Assembly: GCA_002408725.1 (NCBI GenBank)
Contig: DHTR01000023.1
Coordinates: 31,208-41,935, forward strand
Direction of reading: 5' to 3'
Length of the DNA: 10,728 bases
From: Pelotomaculum sp. UBA5255
GTDB taxonomy: Bacteria > Bacillota > Desulfotomaculia > Desulfotomaculales > Pelotomaculaceae
The position numbers and the translations under genes are program-made. Numbering within the stretch: the first letter of the stretch is position 1; every line of letters begins with the position of its first letter. Under the pieces are notes generated by a model. The model did no database searches and was not told the origin of the DNA. It was given only the letters and a program-made list of their open reading frames with translations. Of this stretch, positions 1-5,029 are shown one piece after another.

Positions 1-31
1 GCTCACATTGAAAACAAAACATACCGCTCAT
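1..31 (-). CDS. hcp: Hybrid cluster protein (Hcp), N-terminal fragment running off the left edge
   Basis: Only ten codons are present, reading M-S-G-M-F-C-F-Q-C-E from the ATG at 31-29. The M-F-C-x-Q-C-E start is the hallmark N-terminus of hybrid cluster proteins, where the two cysteines begin the ligand set of the N-terminal Fe-S cubane. An AGGAGG ribosome site (GGAGG at 43-39) lies 7 bases before the ATG, so the start is secure. Known family role: a cytoplasmic Fe-S/oxo cluster enzyme with NO reductase and hydroxylamine reductase activity, used in nitrosative stress. It follows the cupin gene by about 62 bases on the same strand and looks like the last visible gene of the ferredoxin-cupin-hcp operon. 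The rest of the gene lies outside the window, so the assignment depends on this short motif and the context (a ferredoxin partner and a divergent Crp/Fnr regulator). Confidence 0.85.
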   Translation of the reverse strand, partial: MSGMFCFQCE

Positions 32-93
32 TGTATAACCTCCTGTTTATTTAATAATGAATGGCTCATATCCCGGCGCATTCTAAAAAGGGG

Positions 94-420
94 TTATGAG
101 TTGATCATTTTCCTGGGGCTTGGGGCTTTAACAACAAAAAATTCAAGTAATTCATCGTGACGGTTTAAGGCATTCATCTTAATCCTATACGGAATATTGA
201 TCACACTGCCGCAGGGATAGACATGTTCTTCCTGGTCGCCCAACTGCAATGTAATGCTGCCGCGAATGATGATCATGTACACATTGGAGTTAGTATAGTG
301 TTCGGGTAAAGAATCGCCTTTCGGTAAAATCATGTGATTGATCCCGGCGTGATCGTCTTCAAGAATCCTTTCTACCAGTTTTTTATCGGACAATGCGAAA
401 GTATATTGTTTTTCAATCAT
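94..420 (-). CDS. Small cupin-fold protein, degenerate metal site
   Basis: A single cupin domain fills this 108-residue protein. Cupin motif 1 spans about residues 35-54 (G35, H41, G54) and motif 2 about 71-83 (G71, P77). The usual metal ligands are mostly missing: H-x-H is H41-Y-T43, the motif-1 Glu is not evident, and the motif-2 His is Asn83. A metal-dependent reaction is therefore unlikely, and a small-molecule-binding or sensory role is more plausible (inference). The start at 420 is preferred over the in-frame ATG at 453, which directly abuts the upstream stop. A near-perfect ribosome site (AAGGAGGTGATC) ends 3 bases before the ATG at 420, with GGAGG 8 bases from it, inside the longer reading frame. 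The gene lies between the ferredoxin gene and hcp on the same strand. Its substrate is unknown. Confidence 0.85.
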   Translation of the reverse strand: MIEKQYTFALSDKKLVERILEDDHAGINHMILPKGDSLPEHYTNSNVYMIIIRGSITLQLGDQEEHVYPCGSVINIPYRIKMNALNRHDELLEFFVVKAPSPRKMINS

Positions 421-453
421 GCTGATCACCTCCTTCGTCTTGTTTTTAGCCAT

Positions 454-1179
454 CTACCCCTCCACGACGCTTCCTTCAGTGGAGATGATTACGATCTGCC
501 ATGGAATCATTTTACCGCTATTGACCAGTGCCTGTTTGACCGCGTTTGTAATACCGCTGCAGCAGGGTACCTCCATGCGAAGCACTGTAACGCTTTTTAT
601 TTCATGAGCCTTAATGATTTCTGTTAGTTTGTCGGTGTATTGGATGTTATCCAGCTTGGGGCAGCCAATGATGGTAATTTTATTGCGCATGAAATCATGG
701 TGGATGTTTGCGTAAGCATAGGCGGTGCAATCGGCGGCCACAAGCAAGTGGGCATGATCAAAGTAAGGAGCGTTAACCGGCACCAGCTTGATCTGGCAAG
801 GCCACTGGCGAAGTTGTGAGCCTGCCGGTACGTGAGCTGCCACAGGAACAGTTGGTGCGGCTACTTCTGCCTTTCTCTCAAAGGTCCTGGAGTGAGTGCC
901 GGGGCATCCGCAGGCAAGTATTTCAGGCATGGGATTGTTTCTTGTTTCCAGGTGCTTTTTTACAGCAGCCTCATCAAACGCAGCTGCTTCGCGTTCTTCC
1001 ATCGTAATGGCTCCTGTCGGACACTCAGGGAGGCAGTCTCCTAGTCCGTCGCAATAGCTTTCGGATACAAGCTTTGCTTTGCCGTCTACGAGCTGAAGGG
1101 CTCCCTCGTGGCAGGCGTTGACGCAAAGACCGCAGCCGTCACACTTTTCCTCGTTAATCCTGATAATCTTTCTTTTCAC
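454..1179 (-). CDS. Hcp-linked ferredoxin-domain (2x[4Fe-4S]-type) protein
   Basis: This 241-residue protein probably passes electrons to Hcp (inference from position). Residues 13-23 form a complete C-x2-C-x2-C-x3-C motif (C13, C16, C19, C23) with H24 where Pro is common. The second motif has C43, C49 and C53, but the middle position is Leu46, so that cluster lacks one usual cysteine and may be [3Fe-4S] or use another ligand. A C-G-C-P-G segment follows near residue 90. The remainder is an alpha/beta domain with conserved-looking V-A-A-D-C, G-C-P-K-L-D and M-E-V-P-C-C-S-G segments that could bind a further cofactor. The start is GTG at 1179, with a purine-rich GGAAGGGG upstream. It is the first gene of the leftward operon, divergent from the Crp/Fnr regulator. 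Ferredoxin genes of this type commonly accompany hcp in Clostridia. Confidence 0.88.
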   Translation of the reverse strand: MKRKIIRINEEKCDGCGLCVNACHEGALQLVDGKAKLVSESYCDGLGDCLPECPTGAITMEEREAAAFDEAAVKKHLETRNNPMPEILACGCPGTHSRTFERKAEVAAPTVPVAAHVPAGSQLRQWPCQIKLVPVNAPYFDHAHLLVAADCTAYAYANIHHDFMRNKITIIGCPKLDNIQYTDKLTEIIKAHEIKSVTVLRMEVPCCSGITNAVKQALVNSGKMIPWQIVIISTEGSVVEG

Positions 1180-1205
1180 GTAATAGCAACCCCTTCCCTG
1201 GTTAT

Positions 1206-1220
1206 TTGTGGTATCTACAA
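1206..1220. promoter_or_regulatory. Second inverted repeat in the divergent promoter region
   Basis: TTGTGG-TAT-CTACAA is a 15-base palindrome with 5 of 6 matching pairs. It covers the predicted start site of the leftward operon. TTGTGG could also serve as the -35 of the rightward promoter, with TATTAT at 1229-1234 spaced 17 bases away. It resembles Crp/Fnr-family sites in size and outer bases, but its half-site differs from that of the 1253-1266 repeat, so it may be a chance or a different factor's site. Confidence 0.3.
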
Positions 1221-1224
1221 GATA

Positions 1225-1230
1225 ATTATA
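1225..1230 (-). promoter_or_regulatory. Candidate -10 element of the ferredoxin-cupin-hcp operon
   Basis: Read leftward the hexamer is TATAAT, a consensus -10. A second TATAAT overlaps it at 1230-1235. No good TTGACA lies 16-18 bases upstream (the best is CCGTTT), which is typical of an activator-dependent promoter. If 1225-1230 is used, transcription would begin near 1218, leaving a leader of about 39 bases. Confidence 0.5.
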
Positions 1231-1252
1231 TTATAATAAAAGAATAAAAACG

Positions 1253-1266
1253 GTAGCCACGGTTAC
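1253..1266. promoter_or_regulatory. Inverted repeat, candidate Crp/Fnr-family (HcpR-type) operator
   Basis: The site reads GTAGCC-AC-GGTTAC, two 6-base half-sites matching at 5 of 6 positions. Its centre (1259.5) falls at -41.5 relative to the start predicted from the TATAAT at 1225-1230. That is the classic position of a class II Crp/Fnr activator site. It also lies in the leader of the regulator gene at 1288, which could allow autoregulation. Binding by the neighbouring regulator is inferred. Confidence 0.5.
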
Positions 1267-1287
1267 TAATGACGGAGGTAAGTAATA

Positions 1288-1983
1288 ATGTATGAAAAAT
1301 GGGTAAAAGCACTTGCAATAAGCCCATTATTTAAAGGTATGAACACGGATGAATTGAAGGGTGTGCTAGCCTGCCTGAAACCGACGGTAGGCAGCTACGA
1401 AAGAAATGAAATGCTTGCAGTGGAGGGTGAGAAAATGACCGGCTTAGGAGTGGTCCTTTCCGGCGATGTTGTGGTGAGCAAGGAAAATACTGCAGGCAAC
1501 CGGGTGATCATAGCGGTCGATGGGCCCGGGGAGATGTTCGGCGAGATGGCTGCATTTTCAGGAAGTGTCGTGTGGACGGCAACGGTTATGGCGCGAGGAG
1601 CCTGCGAGGTAATGTTTCTGCCGTCCGGAAAGATTGTCAGTAGCTGTGAAAATGCGTGTGCAAGCCACAAGCTGATGATCTCAAACATGCTTAAAATAAT
1701 TTCCAACAAGGCGCTTGCTCTGCACAGGAAAGTAGAATACCTGGCAATAAAGAGCATGCGGGGGAAGATCAGTACTTACCTGCTTGAGCAATACAAAAGG
1801 ATGGGTGGCAAGGCCACATTCATAATACCGCTAAAACGGAACGAACTTGCGGACTTCCTGAATGTTTCCCGCCCGTCTCTTTCACGCGAGATGGGCAGGT
1901 TAATGAATGAGGGGATCATAGATTATCACAGGGCATCCATTAAAATAAGGGATTTAGAATCTTTAAAGAAGATGGCCGAATAG
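1288..1983 (+). CDS. Crp/Fnr family transcription regulator, probably HcpR-type
   Basis: The 231-residue protein has an N-terminal cyclic-nucleotide-binding-type beta-barrel (about residues 14-125), a long dimerisation helix (about 125-158) and a C-terminal Crp-type winged helix (about 160-225). The recognition region is around residues 184-213, with R-P-S-L-S-R-E-M-G-R-L at 195-205. The Arg that contacts cAMP phosphate in Crp is not present: the R-S-A position reads W96-T-A. cAMP is therefore an unlikely ligand. Cysteines at 29, 106, 120 and 124 do not form the Fnr N-terminal cluster motif. HcpR proteins of this family control hcp and its ferredoxin in several anaerobes, and some sense NO through haem. 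The divergent placement beside an hcp operon supports the same role here, by inference. The ribosome site is GGAGG at 1274-1278, 9 bases before the ATG. Confidence 0.88.
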   Translation: MYEKWVKALAISPLFKGMNTDELKGVLACLKPTVGSYERNEMLAVEGEKMTGLGVVLSGDVVVSKENTAGNRVIIAVDGPGEMFGEMAAFSGSVVWTATVMARGACEVMFLPSGKIVSSCENACASHKLMISNMLKIISNKALALHRKVEYLAIKSMRGKISTYLLEQYKRMGGKATFIIPLKRNELADFLNVSRPSLSREMGRLMNEGIIDYHRASIKIRDLESLKKMAE

Positions 1984-2036
1984 CCATGCCATTGCAAACT
2001 ACCTATCTAAATAAGAAAAAATAGACACCAAATAAT

Positions 2037-2078
2037 AATTGGGTATTTCAAGGCTGATGAAATACCCAATTTTCTATT
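2037..2078. terminator. Strong bidirectional intrinsic terminator
   Basis: A perfect 14-bp stem pairs 2037-2050 (AATTGGGTATTTCA) with 2058-2071 across a 7-base loop. TTCTATT follows on the plus strand, and an A/T-rich stretch reading ATTATTT follows on the minus strand. It separates the convergent regulator gene (ends 1983) and rnk (ends 2138), so it can serve both. Confidence 0.88.
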
Positions 2079-2137
2079 AAATTAATATAGTTAAATTGAA
2101 TATTACTAAAAGCAATATTCAAGATTCGTTAATGTTC

Positions 2138-2551
2138 TTACAAGTCTAGATCACCGGCGGATTCCGGCTGGTAAAGAATCTTTTCTACCTCCAATTTAAC
2201 CAAACCATCGGGAACTTTCCAGTCAATGACATCTCCCTCGCGGAAACCCAAAATTGCCGTTCCTATAGGGGCCAGTACAGAAATCTTATTTTCCATAAGG
2301 TCGGCATCGGCGGGGTAAACCAGTGTATATTCCATTTTCTCCCCGGTTTCTAAGTCTTTTAACAATACCTTTGAATTCATGGTCATCACATCTCGGGGGA
2401 TTTTTTCAGAAGTTACTACTTGAGCCCGGTTAAGTTCCTGCTCAAGTTTTCTAAGGTATCCTTCGTTGCCTGAGCTAAACTCTTTAGCTTCATTTATAAG
2501 TTTTTGAAGTCTTTTCTTGTCTGCTTCTGTAATAAATATTTGCCTTGACAA
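2138..2551 (-). CDS. rnk: Rnk-type regulator of nucleoside diphosphate kinase (GreA/GreB C-terminal fold)
   Basis: At 137 residues this matches the length of Rnk rather than GreA (about 158). A short N-terminal helical hairpin (about residues 8-45) precedes the FKBP-like GreA/GreB C-terminal domain (about 50-135). Rnk-like signatures include a D-V-M-T-M-N-S-K-V segment near residue 54, T-L-V-Y-P-A-D, S-V-L-A-P-I-G-T-A-I-L-G and a closing Y-Q-P-E-S-A-G-D. Known family: Rnk binds RNA polymerase but its shortened coiled coil lacks the transcript-cleavage tip; in E. coli it affects nucleoside diphosphate kinase levels. The start is TTG (2551-2549), with AAAGGTGG 7 bases upstream. The nearby ATG codons are out of frame or followed at once by a stop. 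It is monocistronic as far as can be seen. A Gre-family anti-cleavage or other polymerase-secondary-channel role is the alternative. Confidence 0.87.
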   Translation of the reverse strand: MSRQIFITEADKKRLQKLINEAKEFSSGNEGYLRKLEQELNRAQVVTSEKIPRDVMTMNSKVLLKDLETGEKMEYTLVYPADADLMENKISVLAPIGTAILGFREGDVIDWKVPDGLVKLEVEKILYQPESAGDLDL

Positions 2552-2601
2552 TGTTCATCCACCTTTCATGAACCCCTGTTCTAAAAATAATAAAAAACAT
2601 A

Positions 2602-2632
2602 CGGCGACTACGATAATTTTTGGTAATCGCCG
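2602..2632 (-). terminator. Terminator-like hairpin in the rnk leader (possible attenuator)
   Basis: Read leftward, CGGCGATTAC pairs with GTAGTCGCCG (10 bp including one G-U) around an 11-base loop. TATG and then TTTTTT and a further T-rich stretch follow (2599-2582). No gene on this strand ends upstream of it, and it lies about 50 bases before the rnk start, downstream of a candidate promoter. It is therefore either an attenuator for rnk or the end of a short untranslated RNA. Confidence 0.6.
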
Positions 2633-2691
2633 ATCTAATATTTAATTTATGTTGGAGCAAAGGGCACTGTAATTATTACCCTGTTAACATT

Positions 2692-2720
2692 ATTATATAT
2701 ATTATTTAATTTTAAGTAAA
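2692..2720 (-). promoter_or_regulatory. Candidate sigma-A promoter for rnk
   Basis: Reading leftward, TTTACT (2720-2715) and a consensus TATAAT (2697-2692) are separated by 17 bases. The predicted start near 2685 gives a leader of about 134 bases that includes the hairpin at 2602-2632. Confidence 0.5.
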
Positions 2721-3234
2721 GTACAGGATCCAGTATAAAAATTGAATCGCTTAAAAATAAAGGGATTAAATCTTTAATCCTGTGGACTACGCCAATTCGA
2801 TCTATTTCACATGTTTTCATACTGTCGATGCTAAAGAGGGTTCTGTTTTAGCCGTCCCTAATACAACCATAAAAAACTTCCCTATTGATTAGAGAGAGGA
2901 TAGTTTATGCATTCCTGACGAATTGCAAAAGGAGACAAATGGAACTACGGCCCCTGTCTTCGCTACCTGTTTATGATTTGCTAAAGCATAAAAAAAAAGA
3001 CGCATAAATTTGTCCAACGGACATACCTATCCTGCCAAAGAAGTATTCTCAAAGTGAATTAAATGAAACGCATCAATTTTTACTTTGATTGTTCTATTGT
3101 TGTTTCTAAATATTTTATCATTCTTTTTGATGAAGGTCAACAGGGGTTTTCAAACGACAATTACTCCTGCCATTGGCGCAAAGCCCTCTGCTACTCCAAA
3201 AGAACTTCCCATGTGTATAATTTGGAAATAAGTT
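2721..3234. other. Intergenic stretch without a recognisable gene
   Basis: No reading frame here resembles a known protein. It contains an 18-base palindrome at 2763-2780 (GGATTAAA-TC-TTTAATCC). It also has a 22-codon frame at 2939-3007 with a GGAG ribosome-like site 4 bases before its ATG, encoding a peptide that starts M-E-L-R-P-L-S-S-L-P and ends K-K-K-D-A. That peptide is unrecognised and may be chance or a remnant. A 73-codon frame at 3063-3284 lacks a ribosome site, and its 3' end is the repeated yyaL leader rather than coding sequence. The stretch is A/T-rich. Confidence 0.5.
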
Positions 3235-3482
3235 TTCATGTTTTTGCAAGTTATATTTGGAATAATAACTTCAAGCATTCGTGAGGATAATTAAATATTG
3301 AATGATTTCCGGAGGTTAAATAACATGCCAAATAGGCTAGCTAAAGAAAAAAGCCCATATCTGCTCCAACATGCTAATAACCCAATAGATTGGTATCCCT
3401 GGTCTAACGAGGCTTTTGAAAAAGCAAAGAGGGGAGACAAACCTGTACTGGTAAGTATTGGTTACGATACCTGTCATTGGTG
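3235..3482 (+). repeat. Diverged upstream copy of the yyaL 5' region (leader plus 52 codons)
   Basis: This matches 4968-5187. In the leader, 3235-3274 and 4968-5007 agree at 32 of 40 positions without gaps. The upstream copy then has about 28 extra bases before the GGAGG, after which the first 52 codons align (41 of 52 residues identical). Similarity stops abruptly after ATTGGTG (3482 here, 5187 in the intact copy). Confidence 0.85.
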
Positions 3483-3570
3483 GCAGGTATATATTTTGTG
3501 CTTTCCCCTTATGCTAACTGCCATTAATAATAACCAGCAGACTGTGCAGATCAGATTTTTCTGCTTTTAA
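3325..3570 (+). pseudogene. Truncated DUF255/YyaL-like thioredoxin-domain gene
   Basis: The ATG at 3325 has GGAGG at 3311-3315, 9 bases upstream, so the original start signals survive. The first 52 residues (M-P-N-R-L-A... to ...T-C-H-W) are about 79% identical to the start of the intact gene at 5030. Family proteins are about 690 residues. Here homology ends inside the active site: C-H-W-C has become C-H-W-W, and about 29 unrelated residues lead to a stop at 3570. The second redox cysteine, the rest of the thioredoxin-like domain and the whole glycosidase-like domain are missing. It is more A/T-rich than the intact copy, consistent with relaxed selection after duplication. An 81-residue peptide could still be made, but no function is evident. 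Confidence 0.85.
3467..3490. repeat. Inverted repeat spanning the yyaL-copy breakpoint
   Basis: ATACCTG (3467-3473) pairs with CAGGTAT (3484-3490), and the inner bases TCA/TGG extend the pairing to ten positions with one T-G, leaving a 4-base loop. The left arm is ordinary yyaL coding sequence, also found in the intact copy apart from its first two bases. The right arm starts where homology to the intact gene is lost. Confidence 0.6.
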
Positions 3571-3634
3571 ATAATATGTGGACTTAACCTCAGCTCTTTG
3601 CTTTACTGGCTAATCATCTGTGTATTTGCCATAG

Positions 3635-3664
3635 GTGTCATAGCCGGTGATATCAGCATATAAT
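3635..3664 (+). promoter_or_regulatory. Candidate promoter for the paralogous gene pair
   Basis: A consensus TATAAT at 3659-3664 lies 18 bases after GTGTCA (3635-3640, four of six matches to TTGACA). The same place reads CATATAATA (3657-3665), which also fits the CATAnnnTA pattern of sporulation sigma-K -10 elements, so the sigma factor cannot be decided by eye. The predicted leader is about 40 bases. Confidence 0.45.
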
Positions 3665-3712
3665 AAGCAAGTTAAATAGTTATTGGAGGCCGTTAACTAA
3701 GGAGGATATACT

Positions 3713-4291
3713 GTGCTCGGAATTTTTTGCAAAAAAAAACAACCAACTTATGTGGTTGACATTACAAATCCCACATGGCAGTCGATATTAGGGAACTATT
3801 TCATTAGTCAGACGGATGAGTTAACTTTCGGTGGCGGATATAATGCCTGGGGAGGTTTAATAAACCCAACTGGTTCTCAGGTAAATATGTTTTTTGATAT
3901 TTTCACCATAACAAATTTCTCGGGGCAGCCTTTTACAGCCGAGATTTGGATTAACCCCTGCCTACCCGGGAAAGGCACAATCTCCTCGTATATACACCCT
4001 GCAAATCTTACTATTACTCCACCTCCCAAACCGAAGGTAATGTTAATTTACGACAGCCAAGTTTTTGGGTCTCCTAAAGATGGGGTAAATGTTTTTGACA
4101 GAATAGTACCCCCCAATTCAACGTTAATTAGTGACTCAAGTAAGGGTGGGATAATCATTCCCCCCGGAGGTTCTTTTGTTATATTTTTAAGGTCTCCCGG
4201 GCCTCTAAACATTACTGGAAGAATCGTTTTAACCTGGTGGGAAGAAAAAATTCGTAAAAAAATTTTCTTTTATTTAAAAAACGGTAATTGA
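3713..4291 (+). CDS. Unknown-function Firmicutes protein, paralogue 1 (GGGYNAWGGLINP family)
   Basis: This 192-residue protein has no signal peptide or membrane segment. A short basic N-terminus (about residues 1-11) leads into a domain rich in beta-strand-like and Gly/Pro segments: G-N-Y-F near 27, L-T-F-G-G-G-Y-N-A-W-G-G-L-I-N-P near 37-52, then N-F-S, P-G-K-G, P-P-N-S-T-L, I-I-I-P-P-G-G-S and W-W-E-E-K near the end. A basic tail of about 13 residues follows. It is roughly half identical to the next gene. My best recollection is that such proteins fall in a Firmicutes domain of unknown function (possibly DUF6143), which I cannot confirm. The start is GTG with AAGGAGG at 3699-3705, 7 bases upstream. 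The stop is 9 bases before the next ATG, so the two are co-translated. Function unknown; a structural or binding role is only a guess from the composition. Confidence 0.85.
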   Translation: MLGIFCKKKQPTYVVDITNPTWQSILGNYFISQTDELTFGGGYNAWGGLINPTGSQVNMFFDIFTITNFSGQPFTAEIWINPCLPGKGTISSYIHPANLTITPPPKPKVMLIYDSQVFGSPKDGVNVFDRIVPPNSTLISDSSKGGIIIPPGGSFVIFLRSPGPLNITGRIVLTWWEEKIRKKIFFYLKNGN

Positions 4292-4300
4292 GGTGAGGTG

Positions 4301-4849
4301 ATGGACTTGGCATTATCTGAACATCTGAAGCAGCCTCTTGAAGTCATAGATATTACATACTCTGTACAGCAAACTTTCTTAGGTAACTATTTTTTCGGTC
4401 AAACGGACATTTTGACTTTTGGTGGCGGATATAATGCCTGGGGGGGATTAATTAACCCCGTTGGCTCCGGCGTAGATATGTTTTGGAATGTATATACCAT
4501 TTCAAATTTTTCTTCCCGCCCCTTTACGACAGAAGCGTGGCTAAACAGTACCCCTCCCGGAAAGGGAATAGTATCAAAAAATGTTGCTCCTGCAAATCAG
4601 GCAATAATTCCACTGCCACGACCTATAGTAGAATTGCAATATGCAGATTGTCTATTGCAATCTCCAACTGACGGAATTTATTCATTTCTTAGAAGGGTTG
4701 AACCGAATTCGACCCTTACAAGACACGATTTTCAGGGTTTGATTATAATTCCCCCCGGCGATTCGGCTATTCTATTTCTAAGGTCGCCTGATCAGGAAAC
4801 GATCCGGTCCAGAATCGCCTTTGGCTGGTGGGAGAAAAAAAGAAGTTGA
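4301..4849 (+). CDS. Unknown-function Firmicutes protein, paralogue 2 (GGGYNAWGGLINP family)
   Basis: This 182-residue protein shares the domain of the preceding gene along its whole length. The 16-residue core L-T-F-G-G-G-Y-N-A-W-G-G-L-I-N-P is identical, as are V-x-M-F, N-F-S, P-G-K-G, P-N-S-T-L, I-I-I-P-P-G and F-L-R-S-P; W-W-E-K-K ends the domain. It lacks the basic C-terminal tail of paralogue 1 and has a longer, uncharged-to-acidic N-terminus. The core divergence indicates an old tandem duplication rather than a recent one. The start is probably the ATG at 4301; GTG at 4298 is the alternative, and the AGGTGAGG just upstream suits the ATG slightly better. No hairpin terminator is visible after it, so read-through toward yyaL is possible. 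No catalytic motif was recognised. Confidence 0.85.
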   Translation: MDLALSEHLKQPLEVIDITYSVQQTFLGNYFFGQTDILTFGGGYNAWGGLINPVGSGVDMFWNVYTISNFSSRPFTTEAWLNSTPPGKGIVSKNVAPANQAIIPLPRPIVELQYADCLLQSPTDGIYSFLRRVEPNSTLTRHDFQGLIIIPPGDSAILFLRSPDQETIRSRIAFGWWEKKRS

Positions 4850-4996
4850 CGGCTATTATGGGAATGTTGTTATCATGTACCGGGAATAAAAGATATTAAG
4901 CATTATACCAAGCATAAATTTAAAAACCTATTACTGGTCCTTTTTGTAATAATTATGCAATGCTCAGTTCATATTTTTGTATGTCCTTTTTGGGAT

Positions 4997-5025
4997 AATA
5001 ACCTCAAACTGATTTGGAGGTTATT
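4997..5025 (+). promoter_or_regulatory. Hairpin sequestering the yyaL ribosome-binding site
   Basis: AATAACCTC (4997-5005) pairs perfectly with GAGGTTATT (5017-5025) around an 11-base loop. The GGAGG ribosome site (5016-5020) lies almost entirely in the 3' arm, and a T run (5024-5029) follows, so the structure could block translation or act as a weak terminator. In the upstream copy the left arm is AATAACTTC and can still pair with GAGGTTA through a G-U, across a longer loop. Confidence 0.55.
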
Positions 5026-5029
5026 TTTT

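Noticed and set aside
816..1044. Two overlapping rightward frames inside the ferredoxin gene
   Set aside because: They lack starts with ribosome sites and oppose a conserved Fe-S protein.
3063..3284. 73-codon rightward frame upstream of the truncated yyaL copy
   Set aside because: It lacks a ribosome site. Its 3' end matches the leader of the intact yyaL gene, where differences fall mostly in first codon positions, so the similarity reflects a duplicated untranslated leader rather than a protein.
3536..3569. Possible terminator (GCAGA/TCTGC stem followed by TTTTAA)
   Set aside because: The stem is only 5 bp with a 9-base loop, too weak to call.
4955..5029. 25-codon N-terminal extension of yyaL
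   Set aside because: The family N-terminus and the GGAGG both point to the ATG at 5030, and the upstream codons coincide with the leader hairpin.
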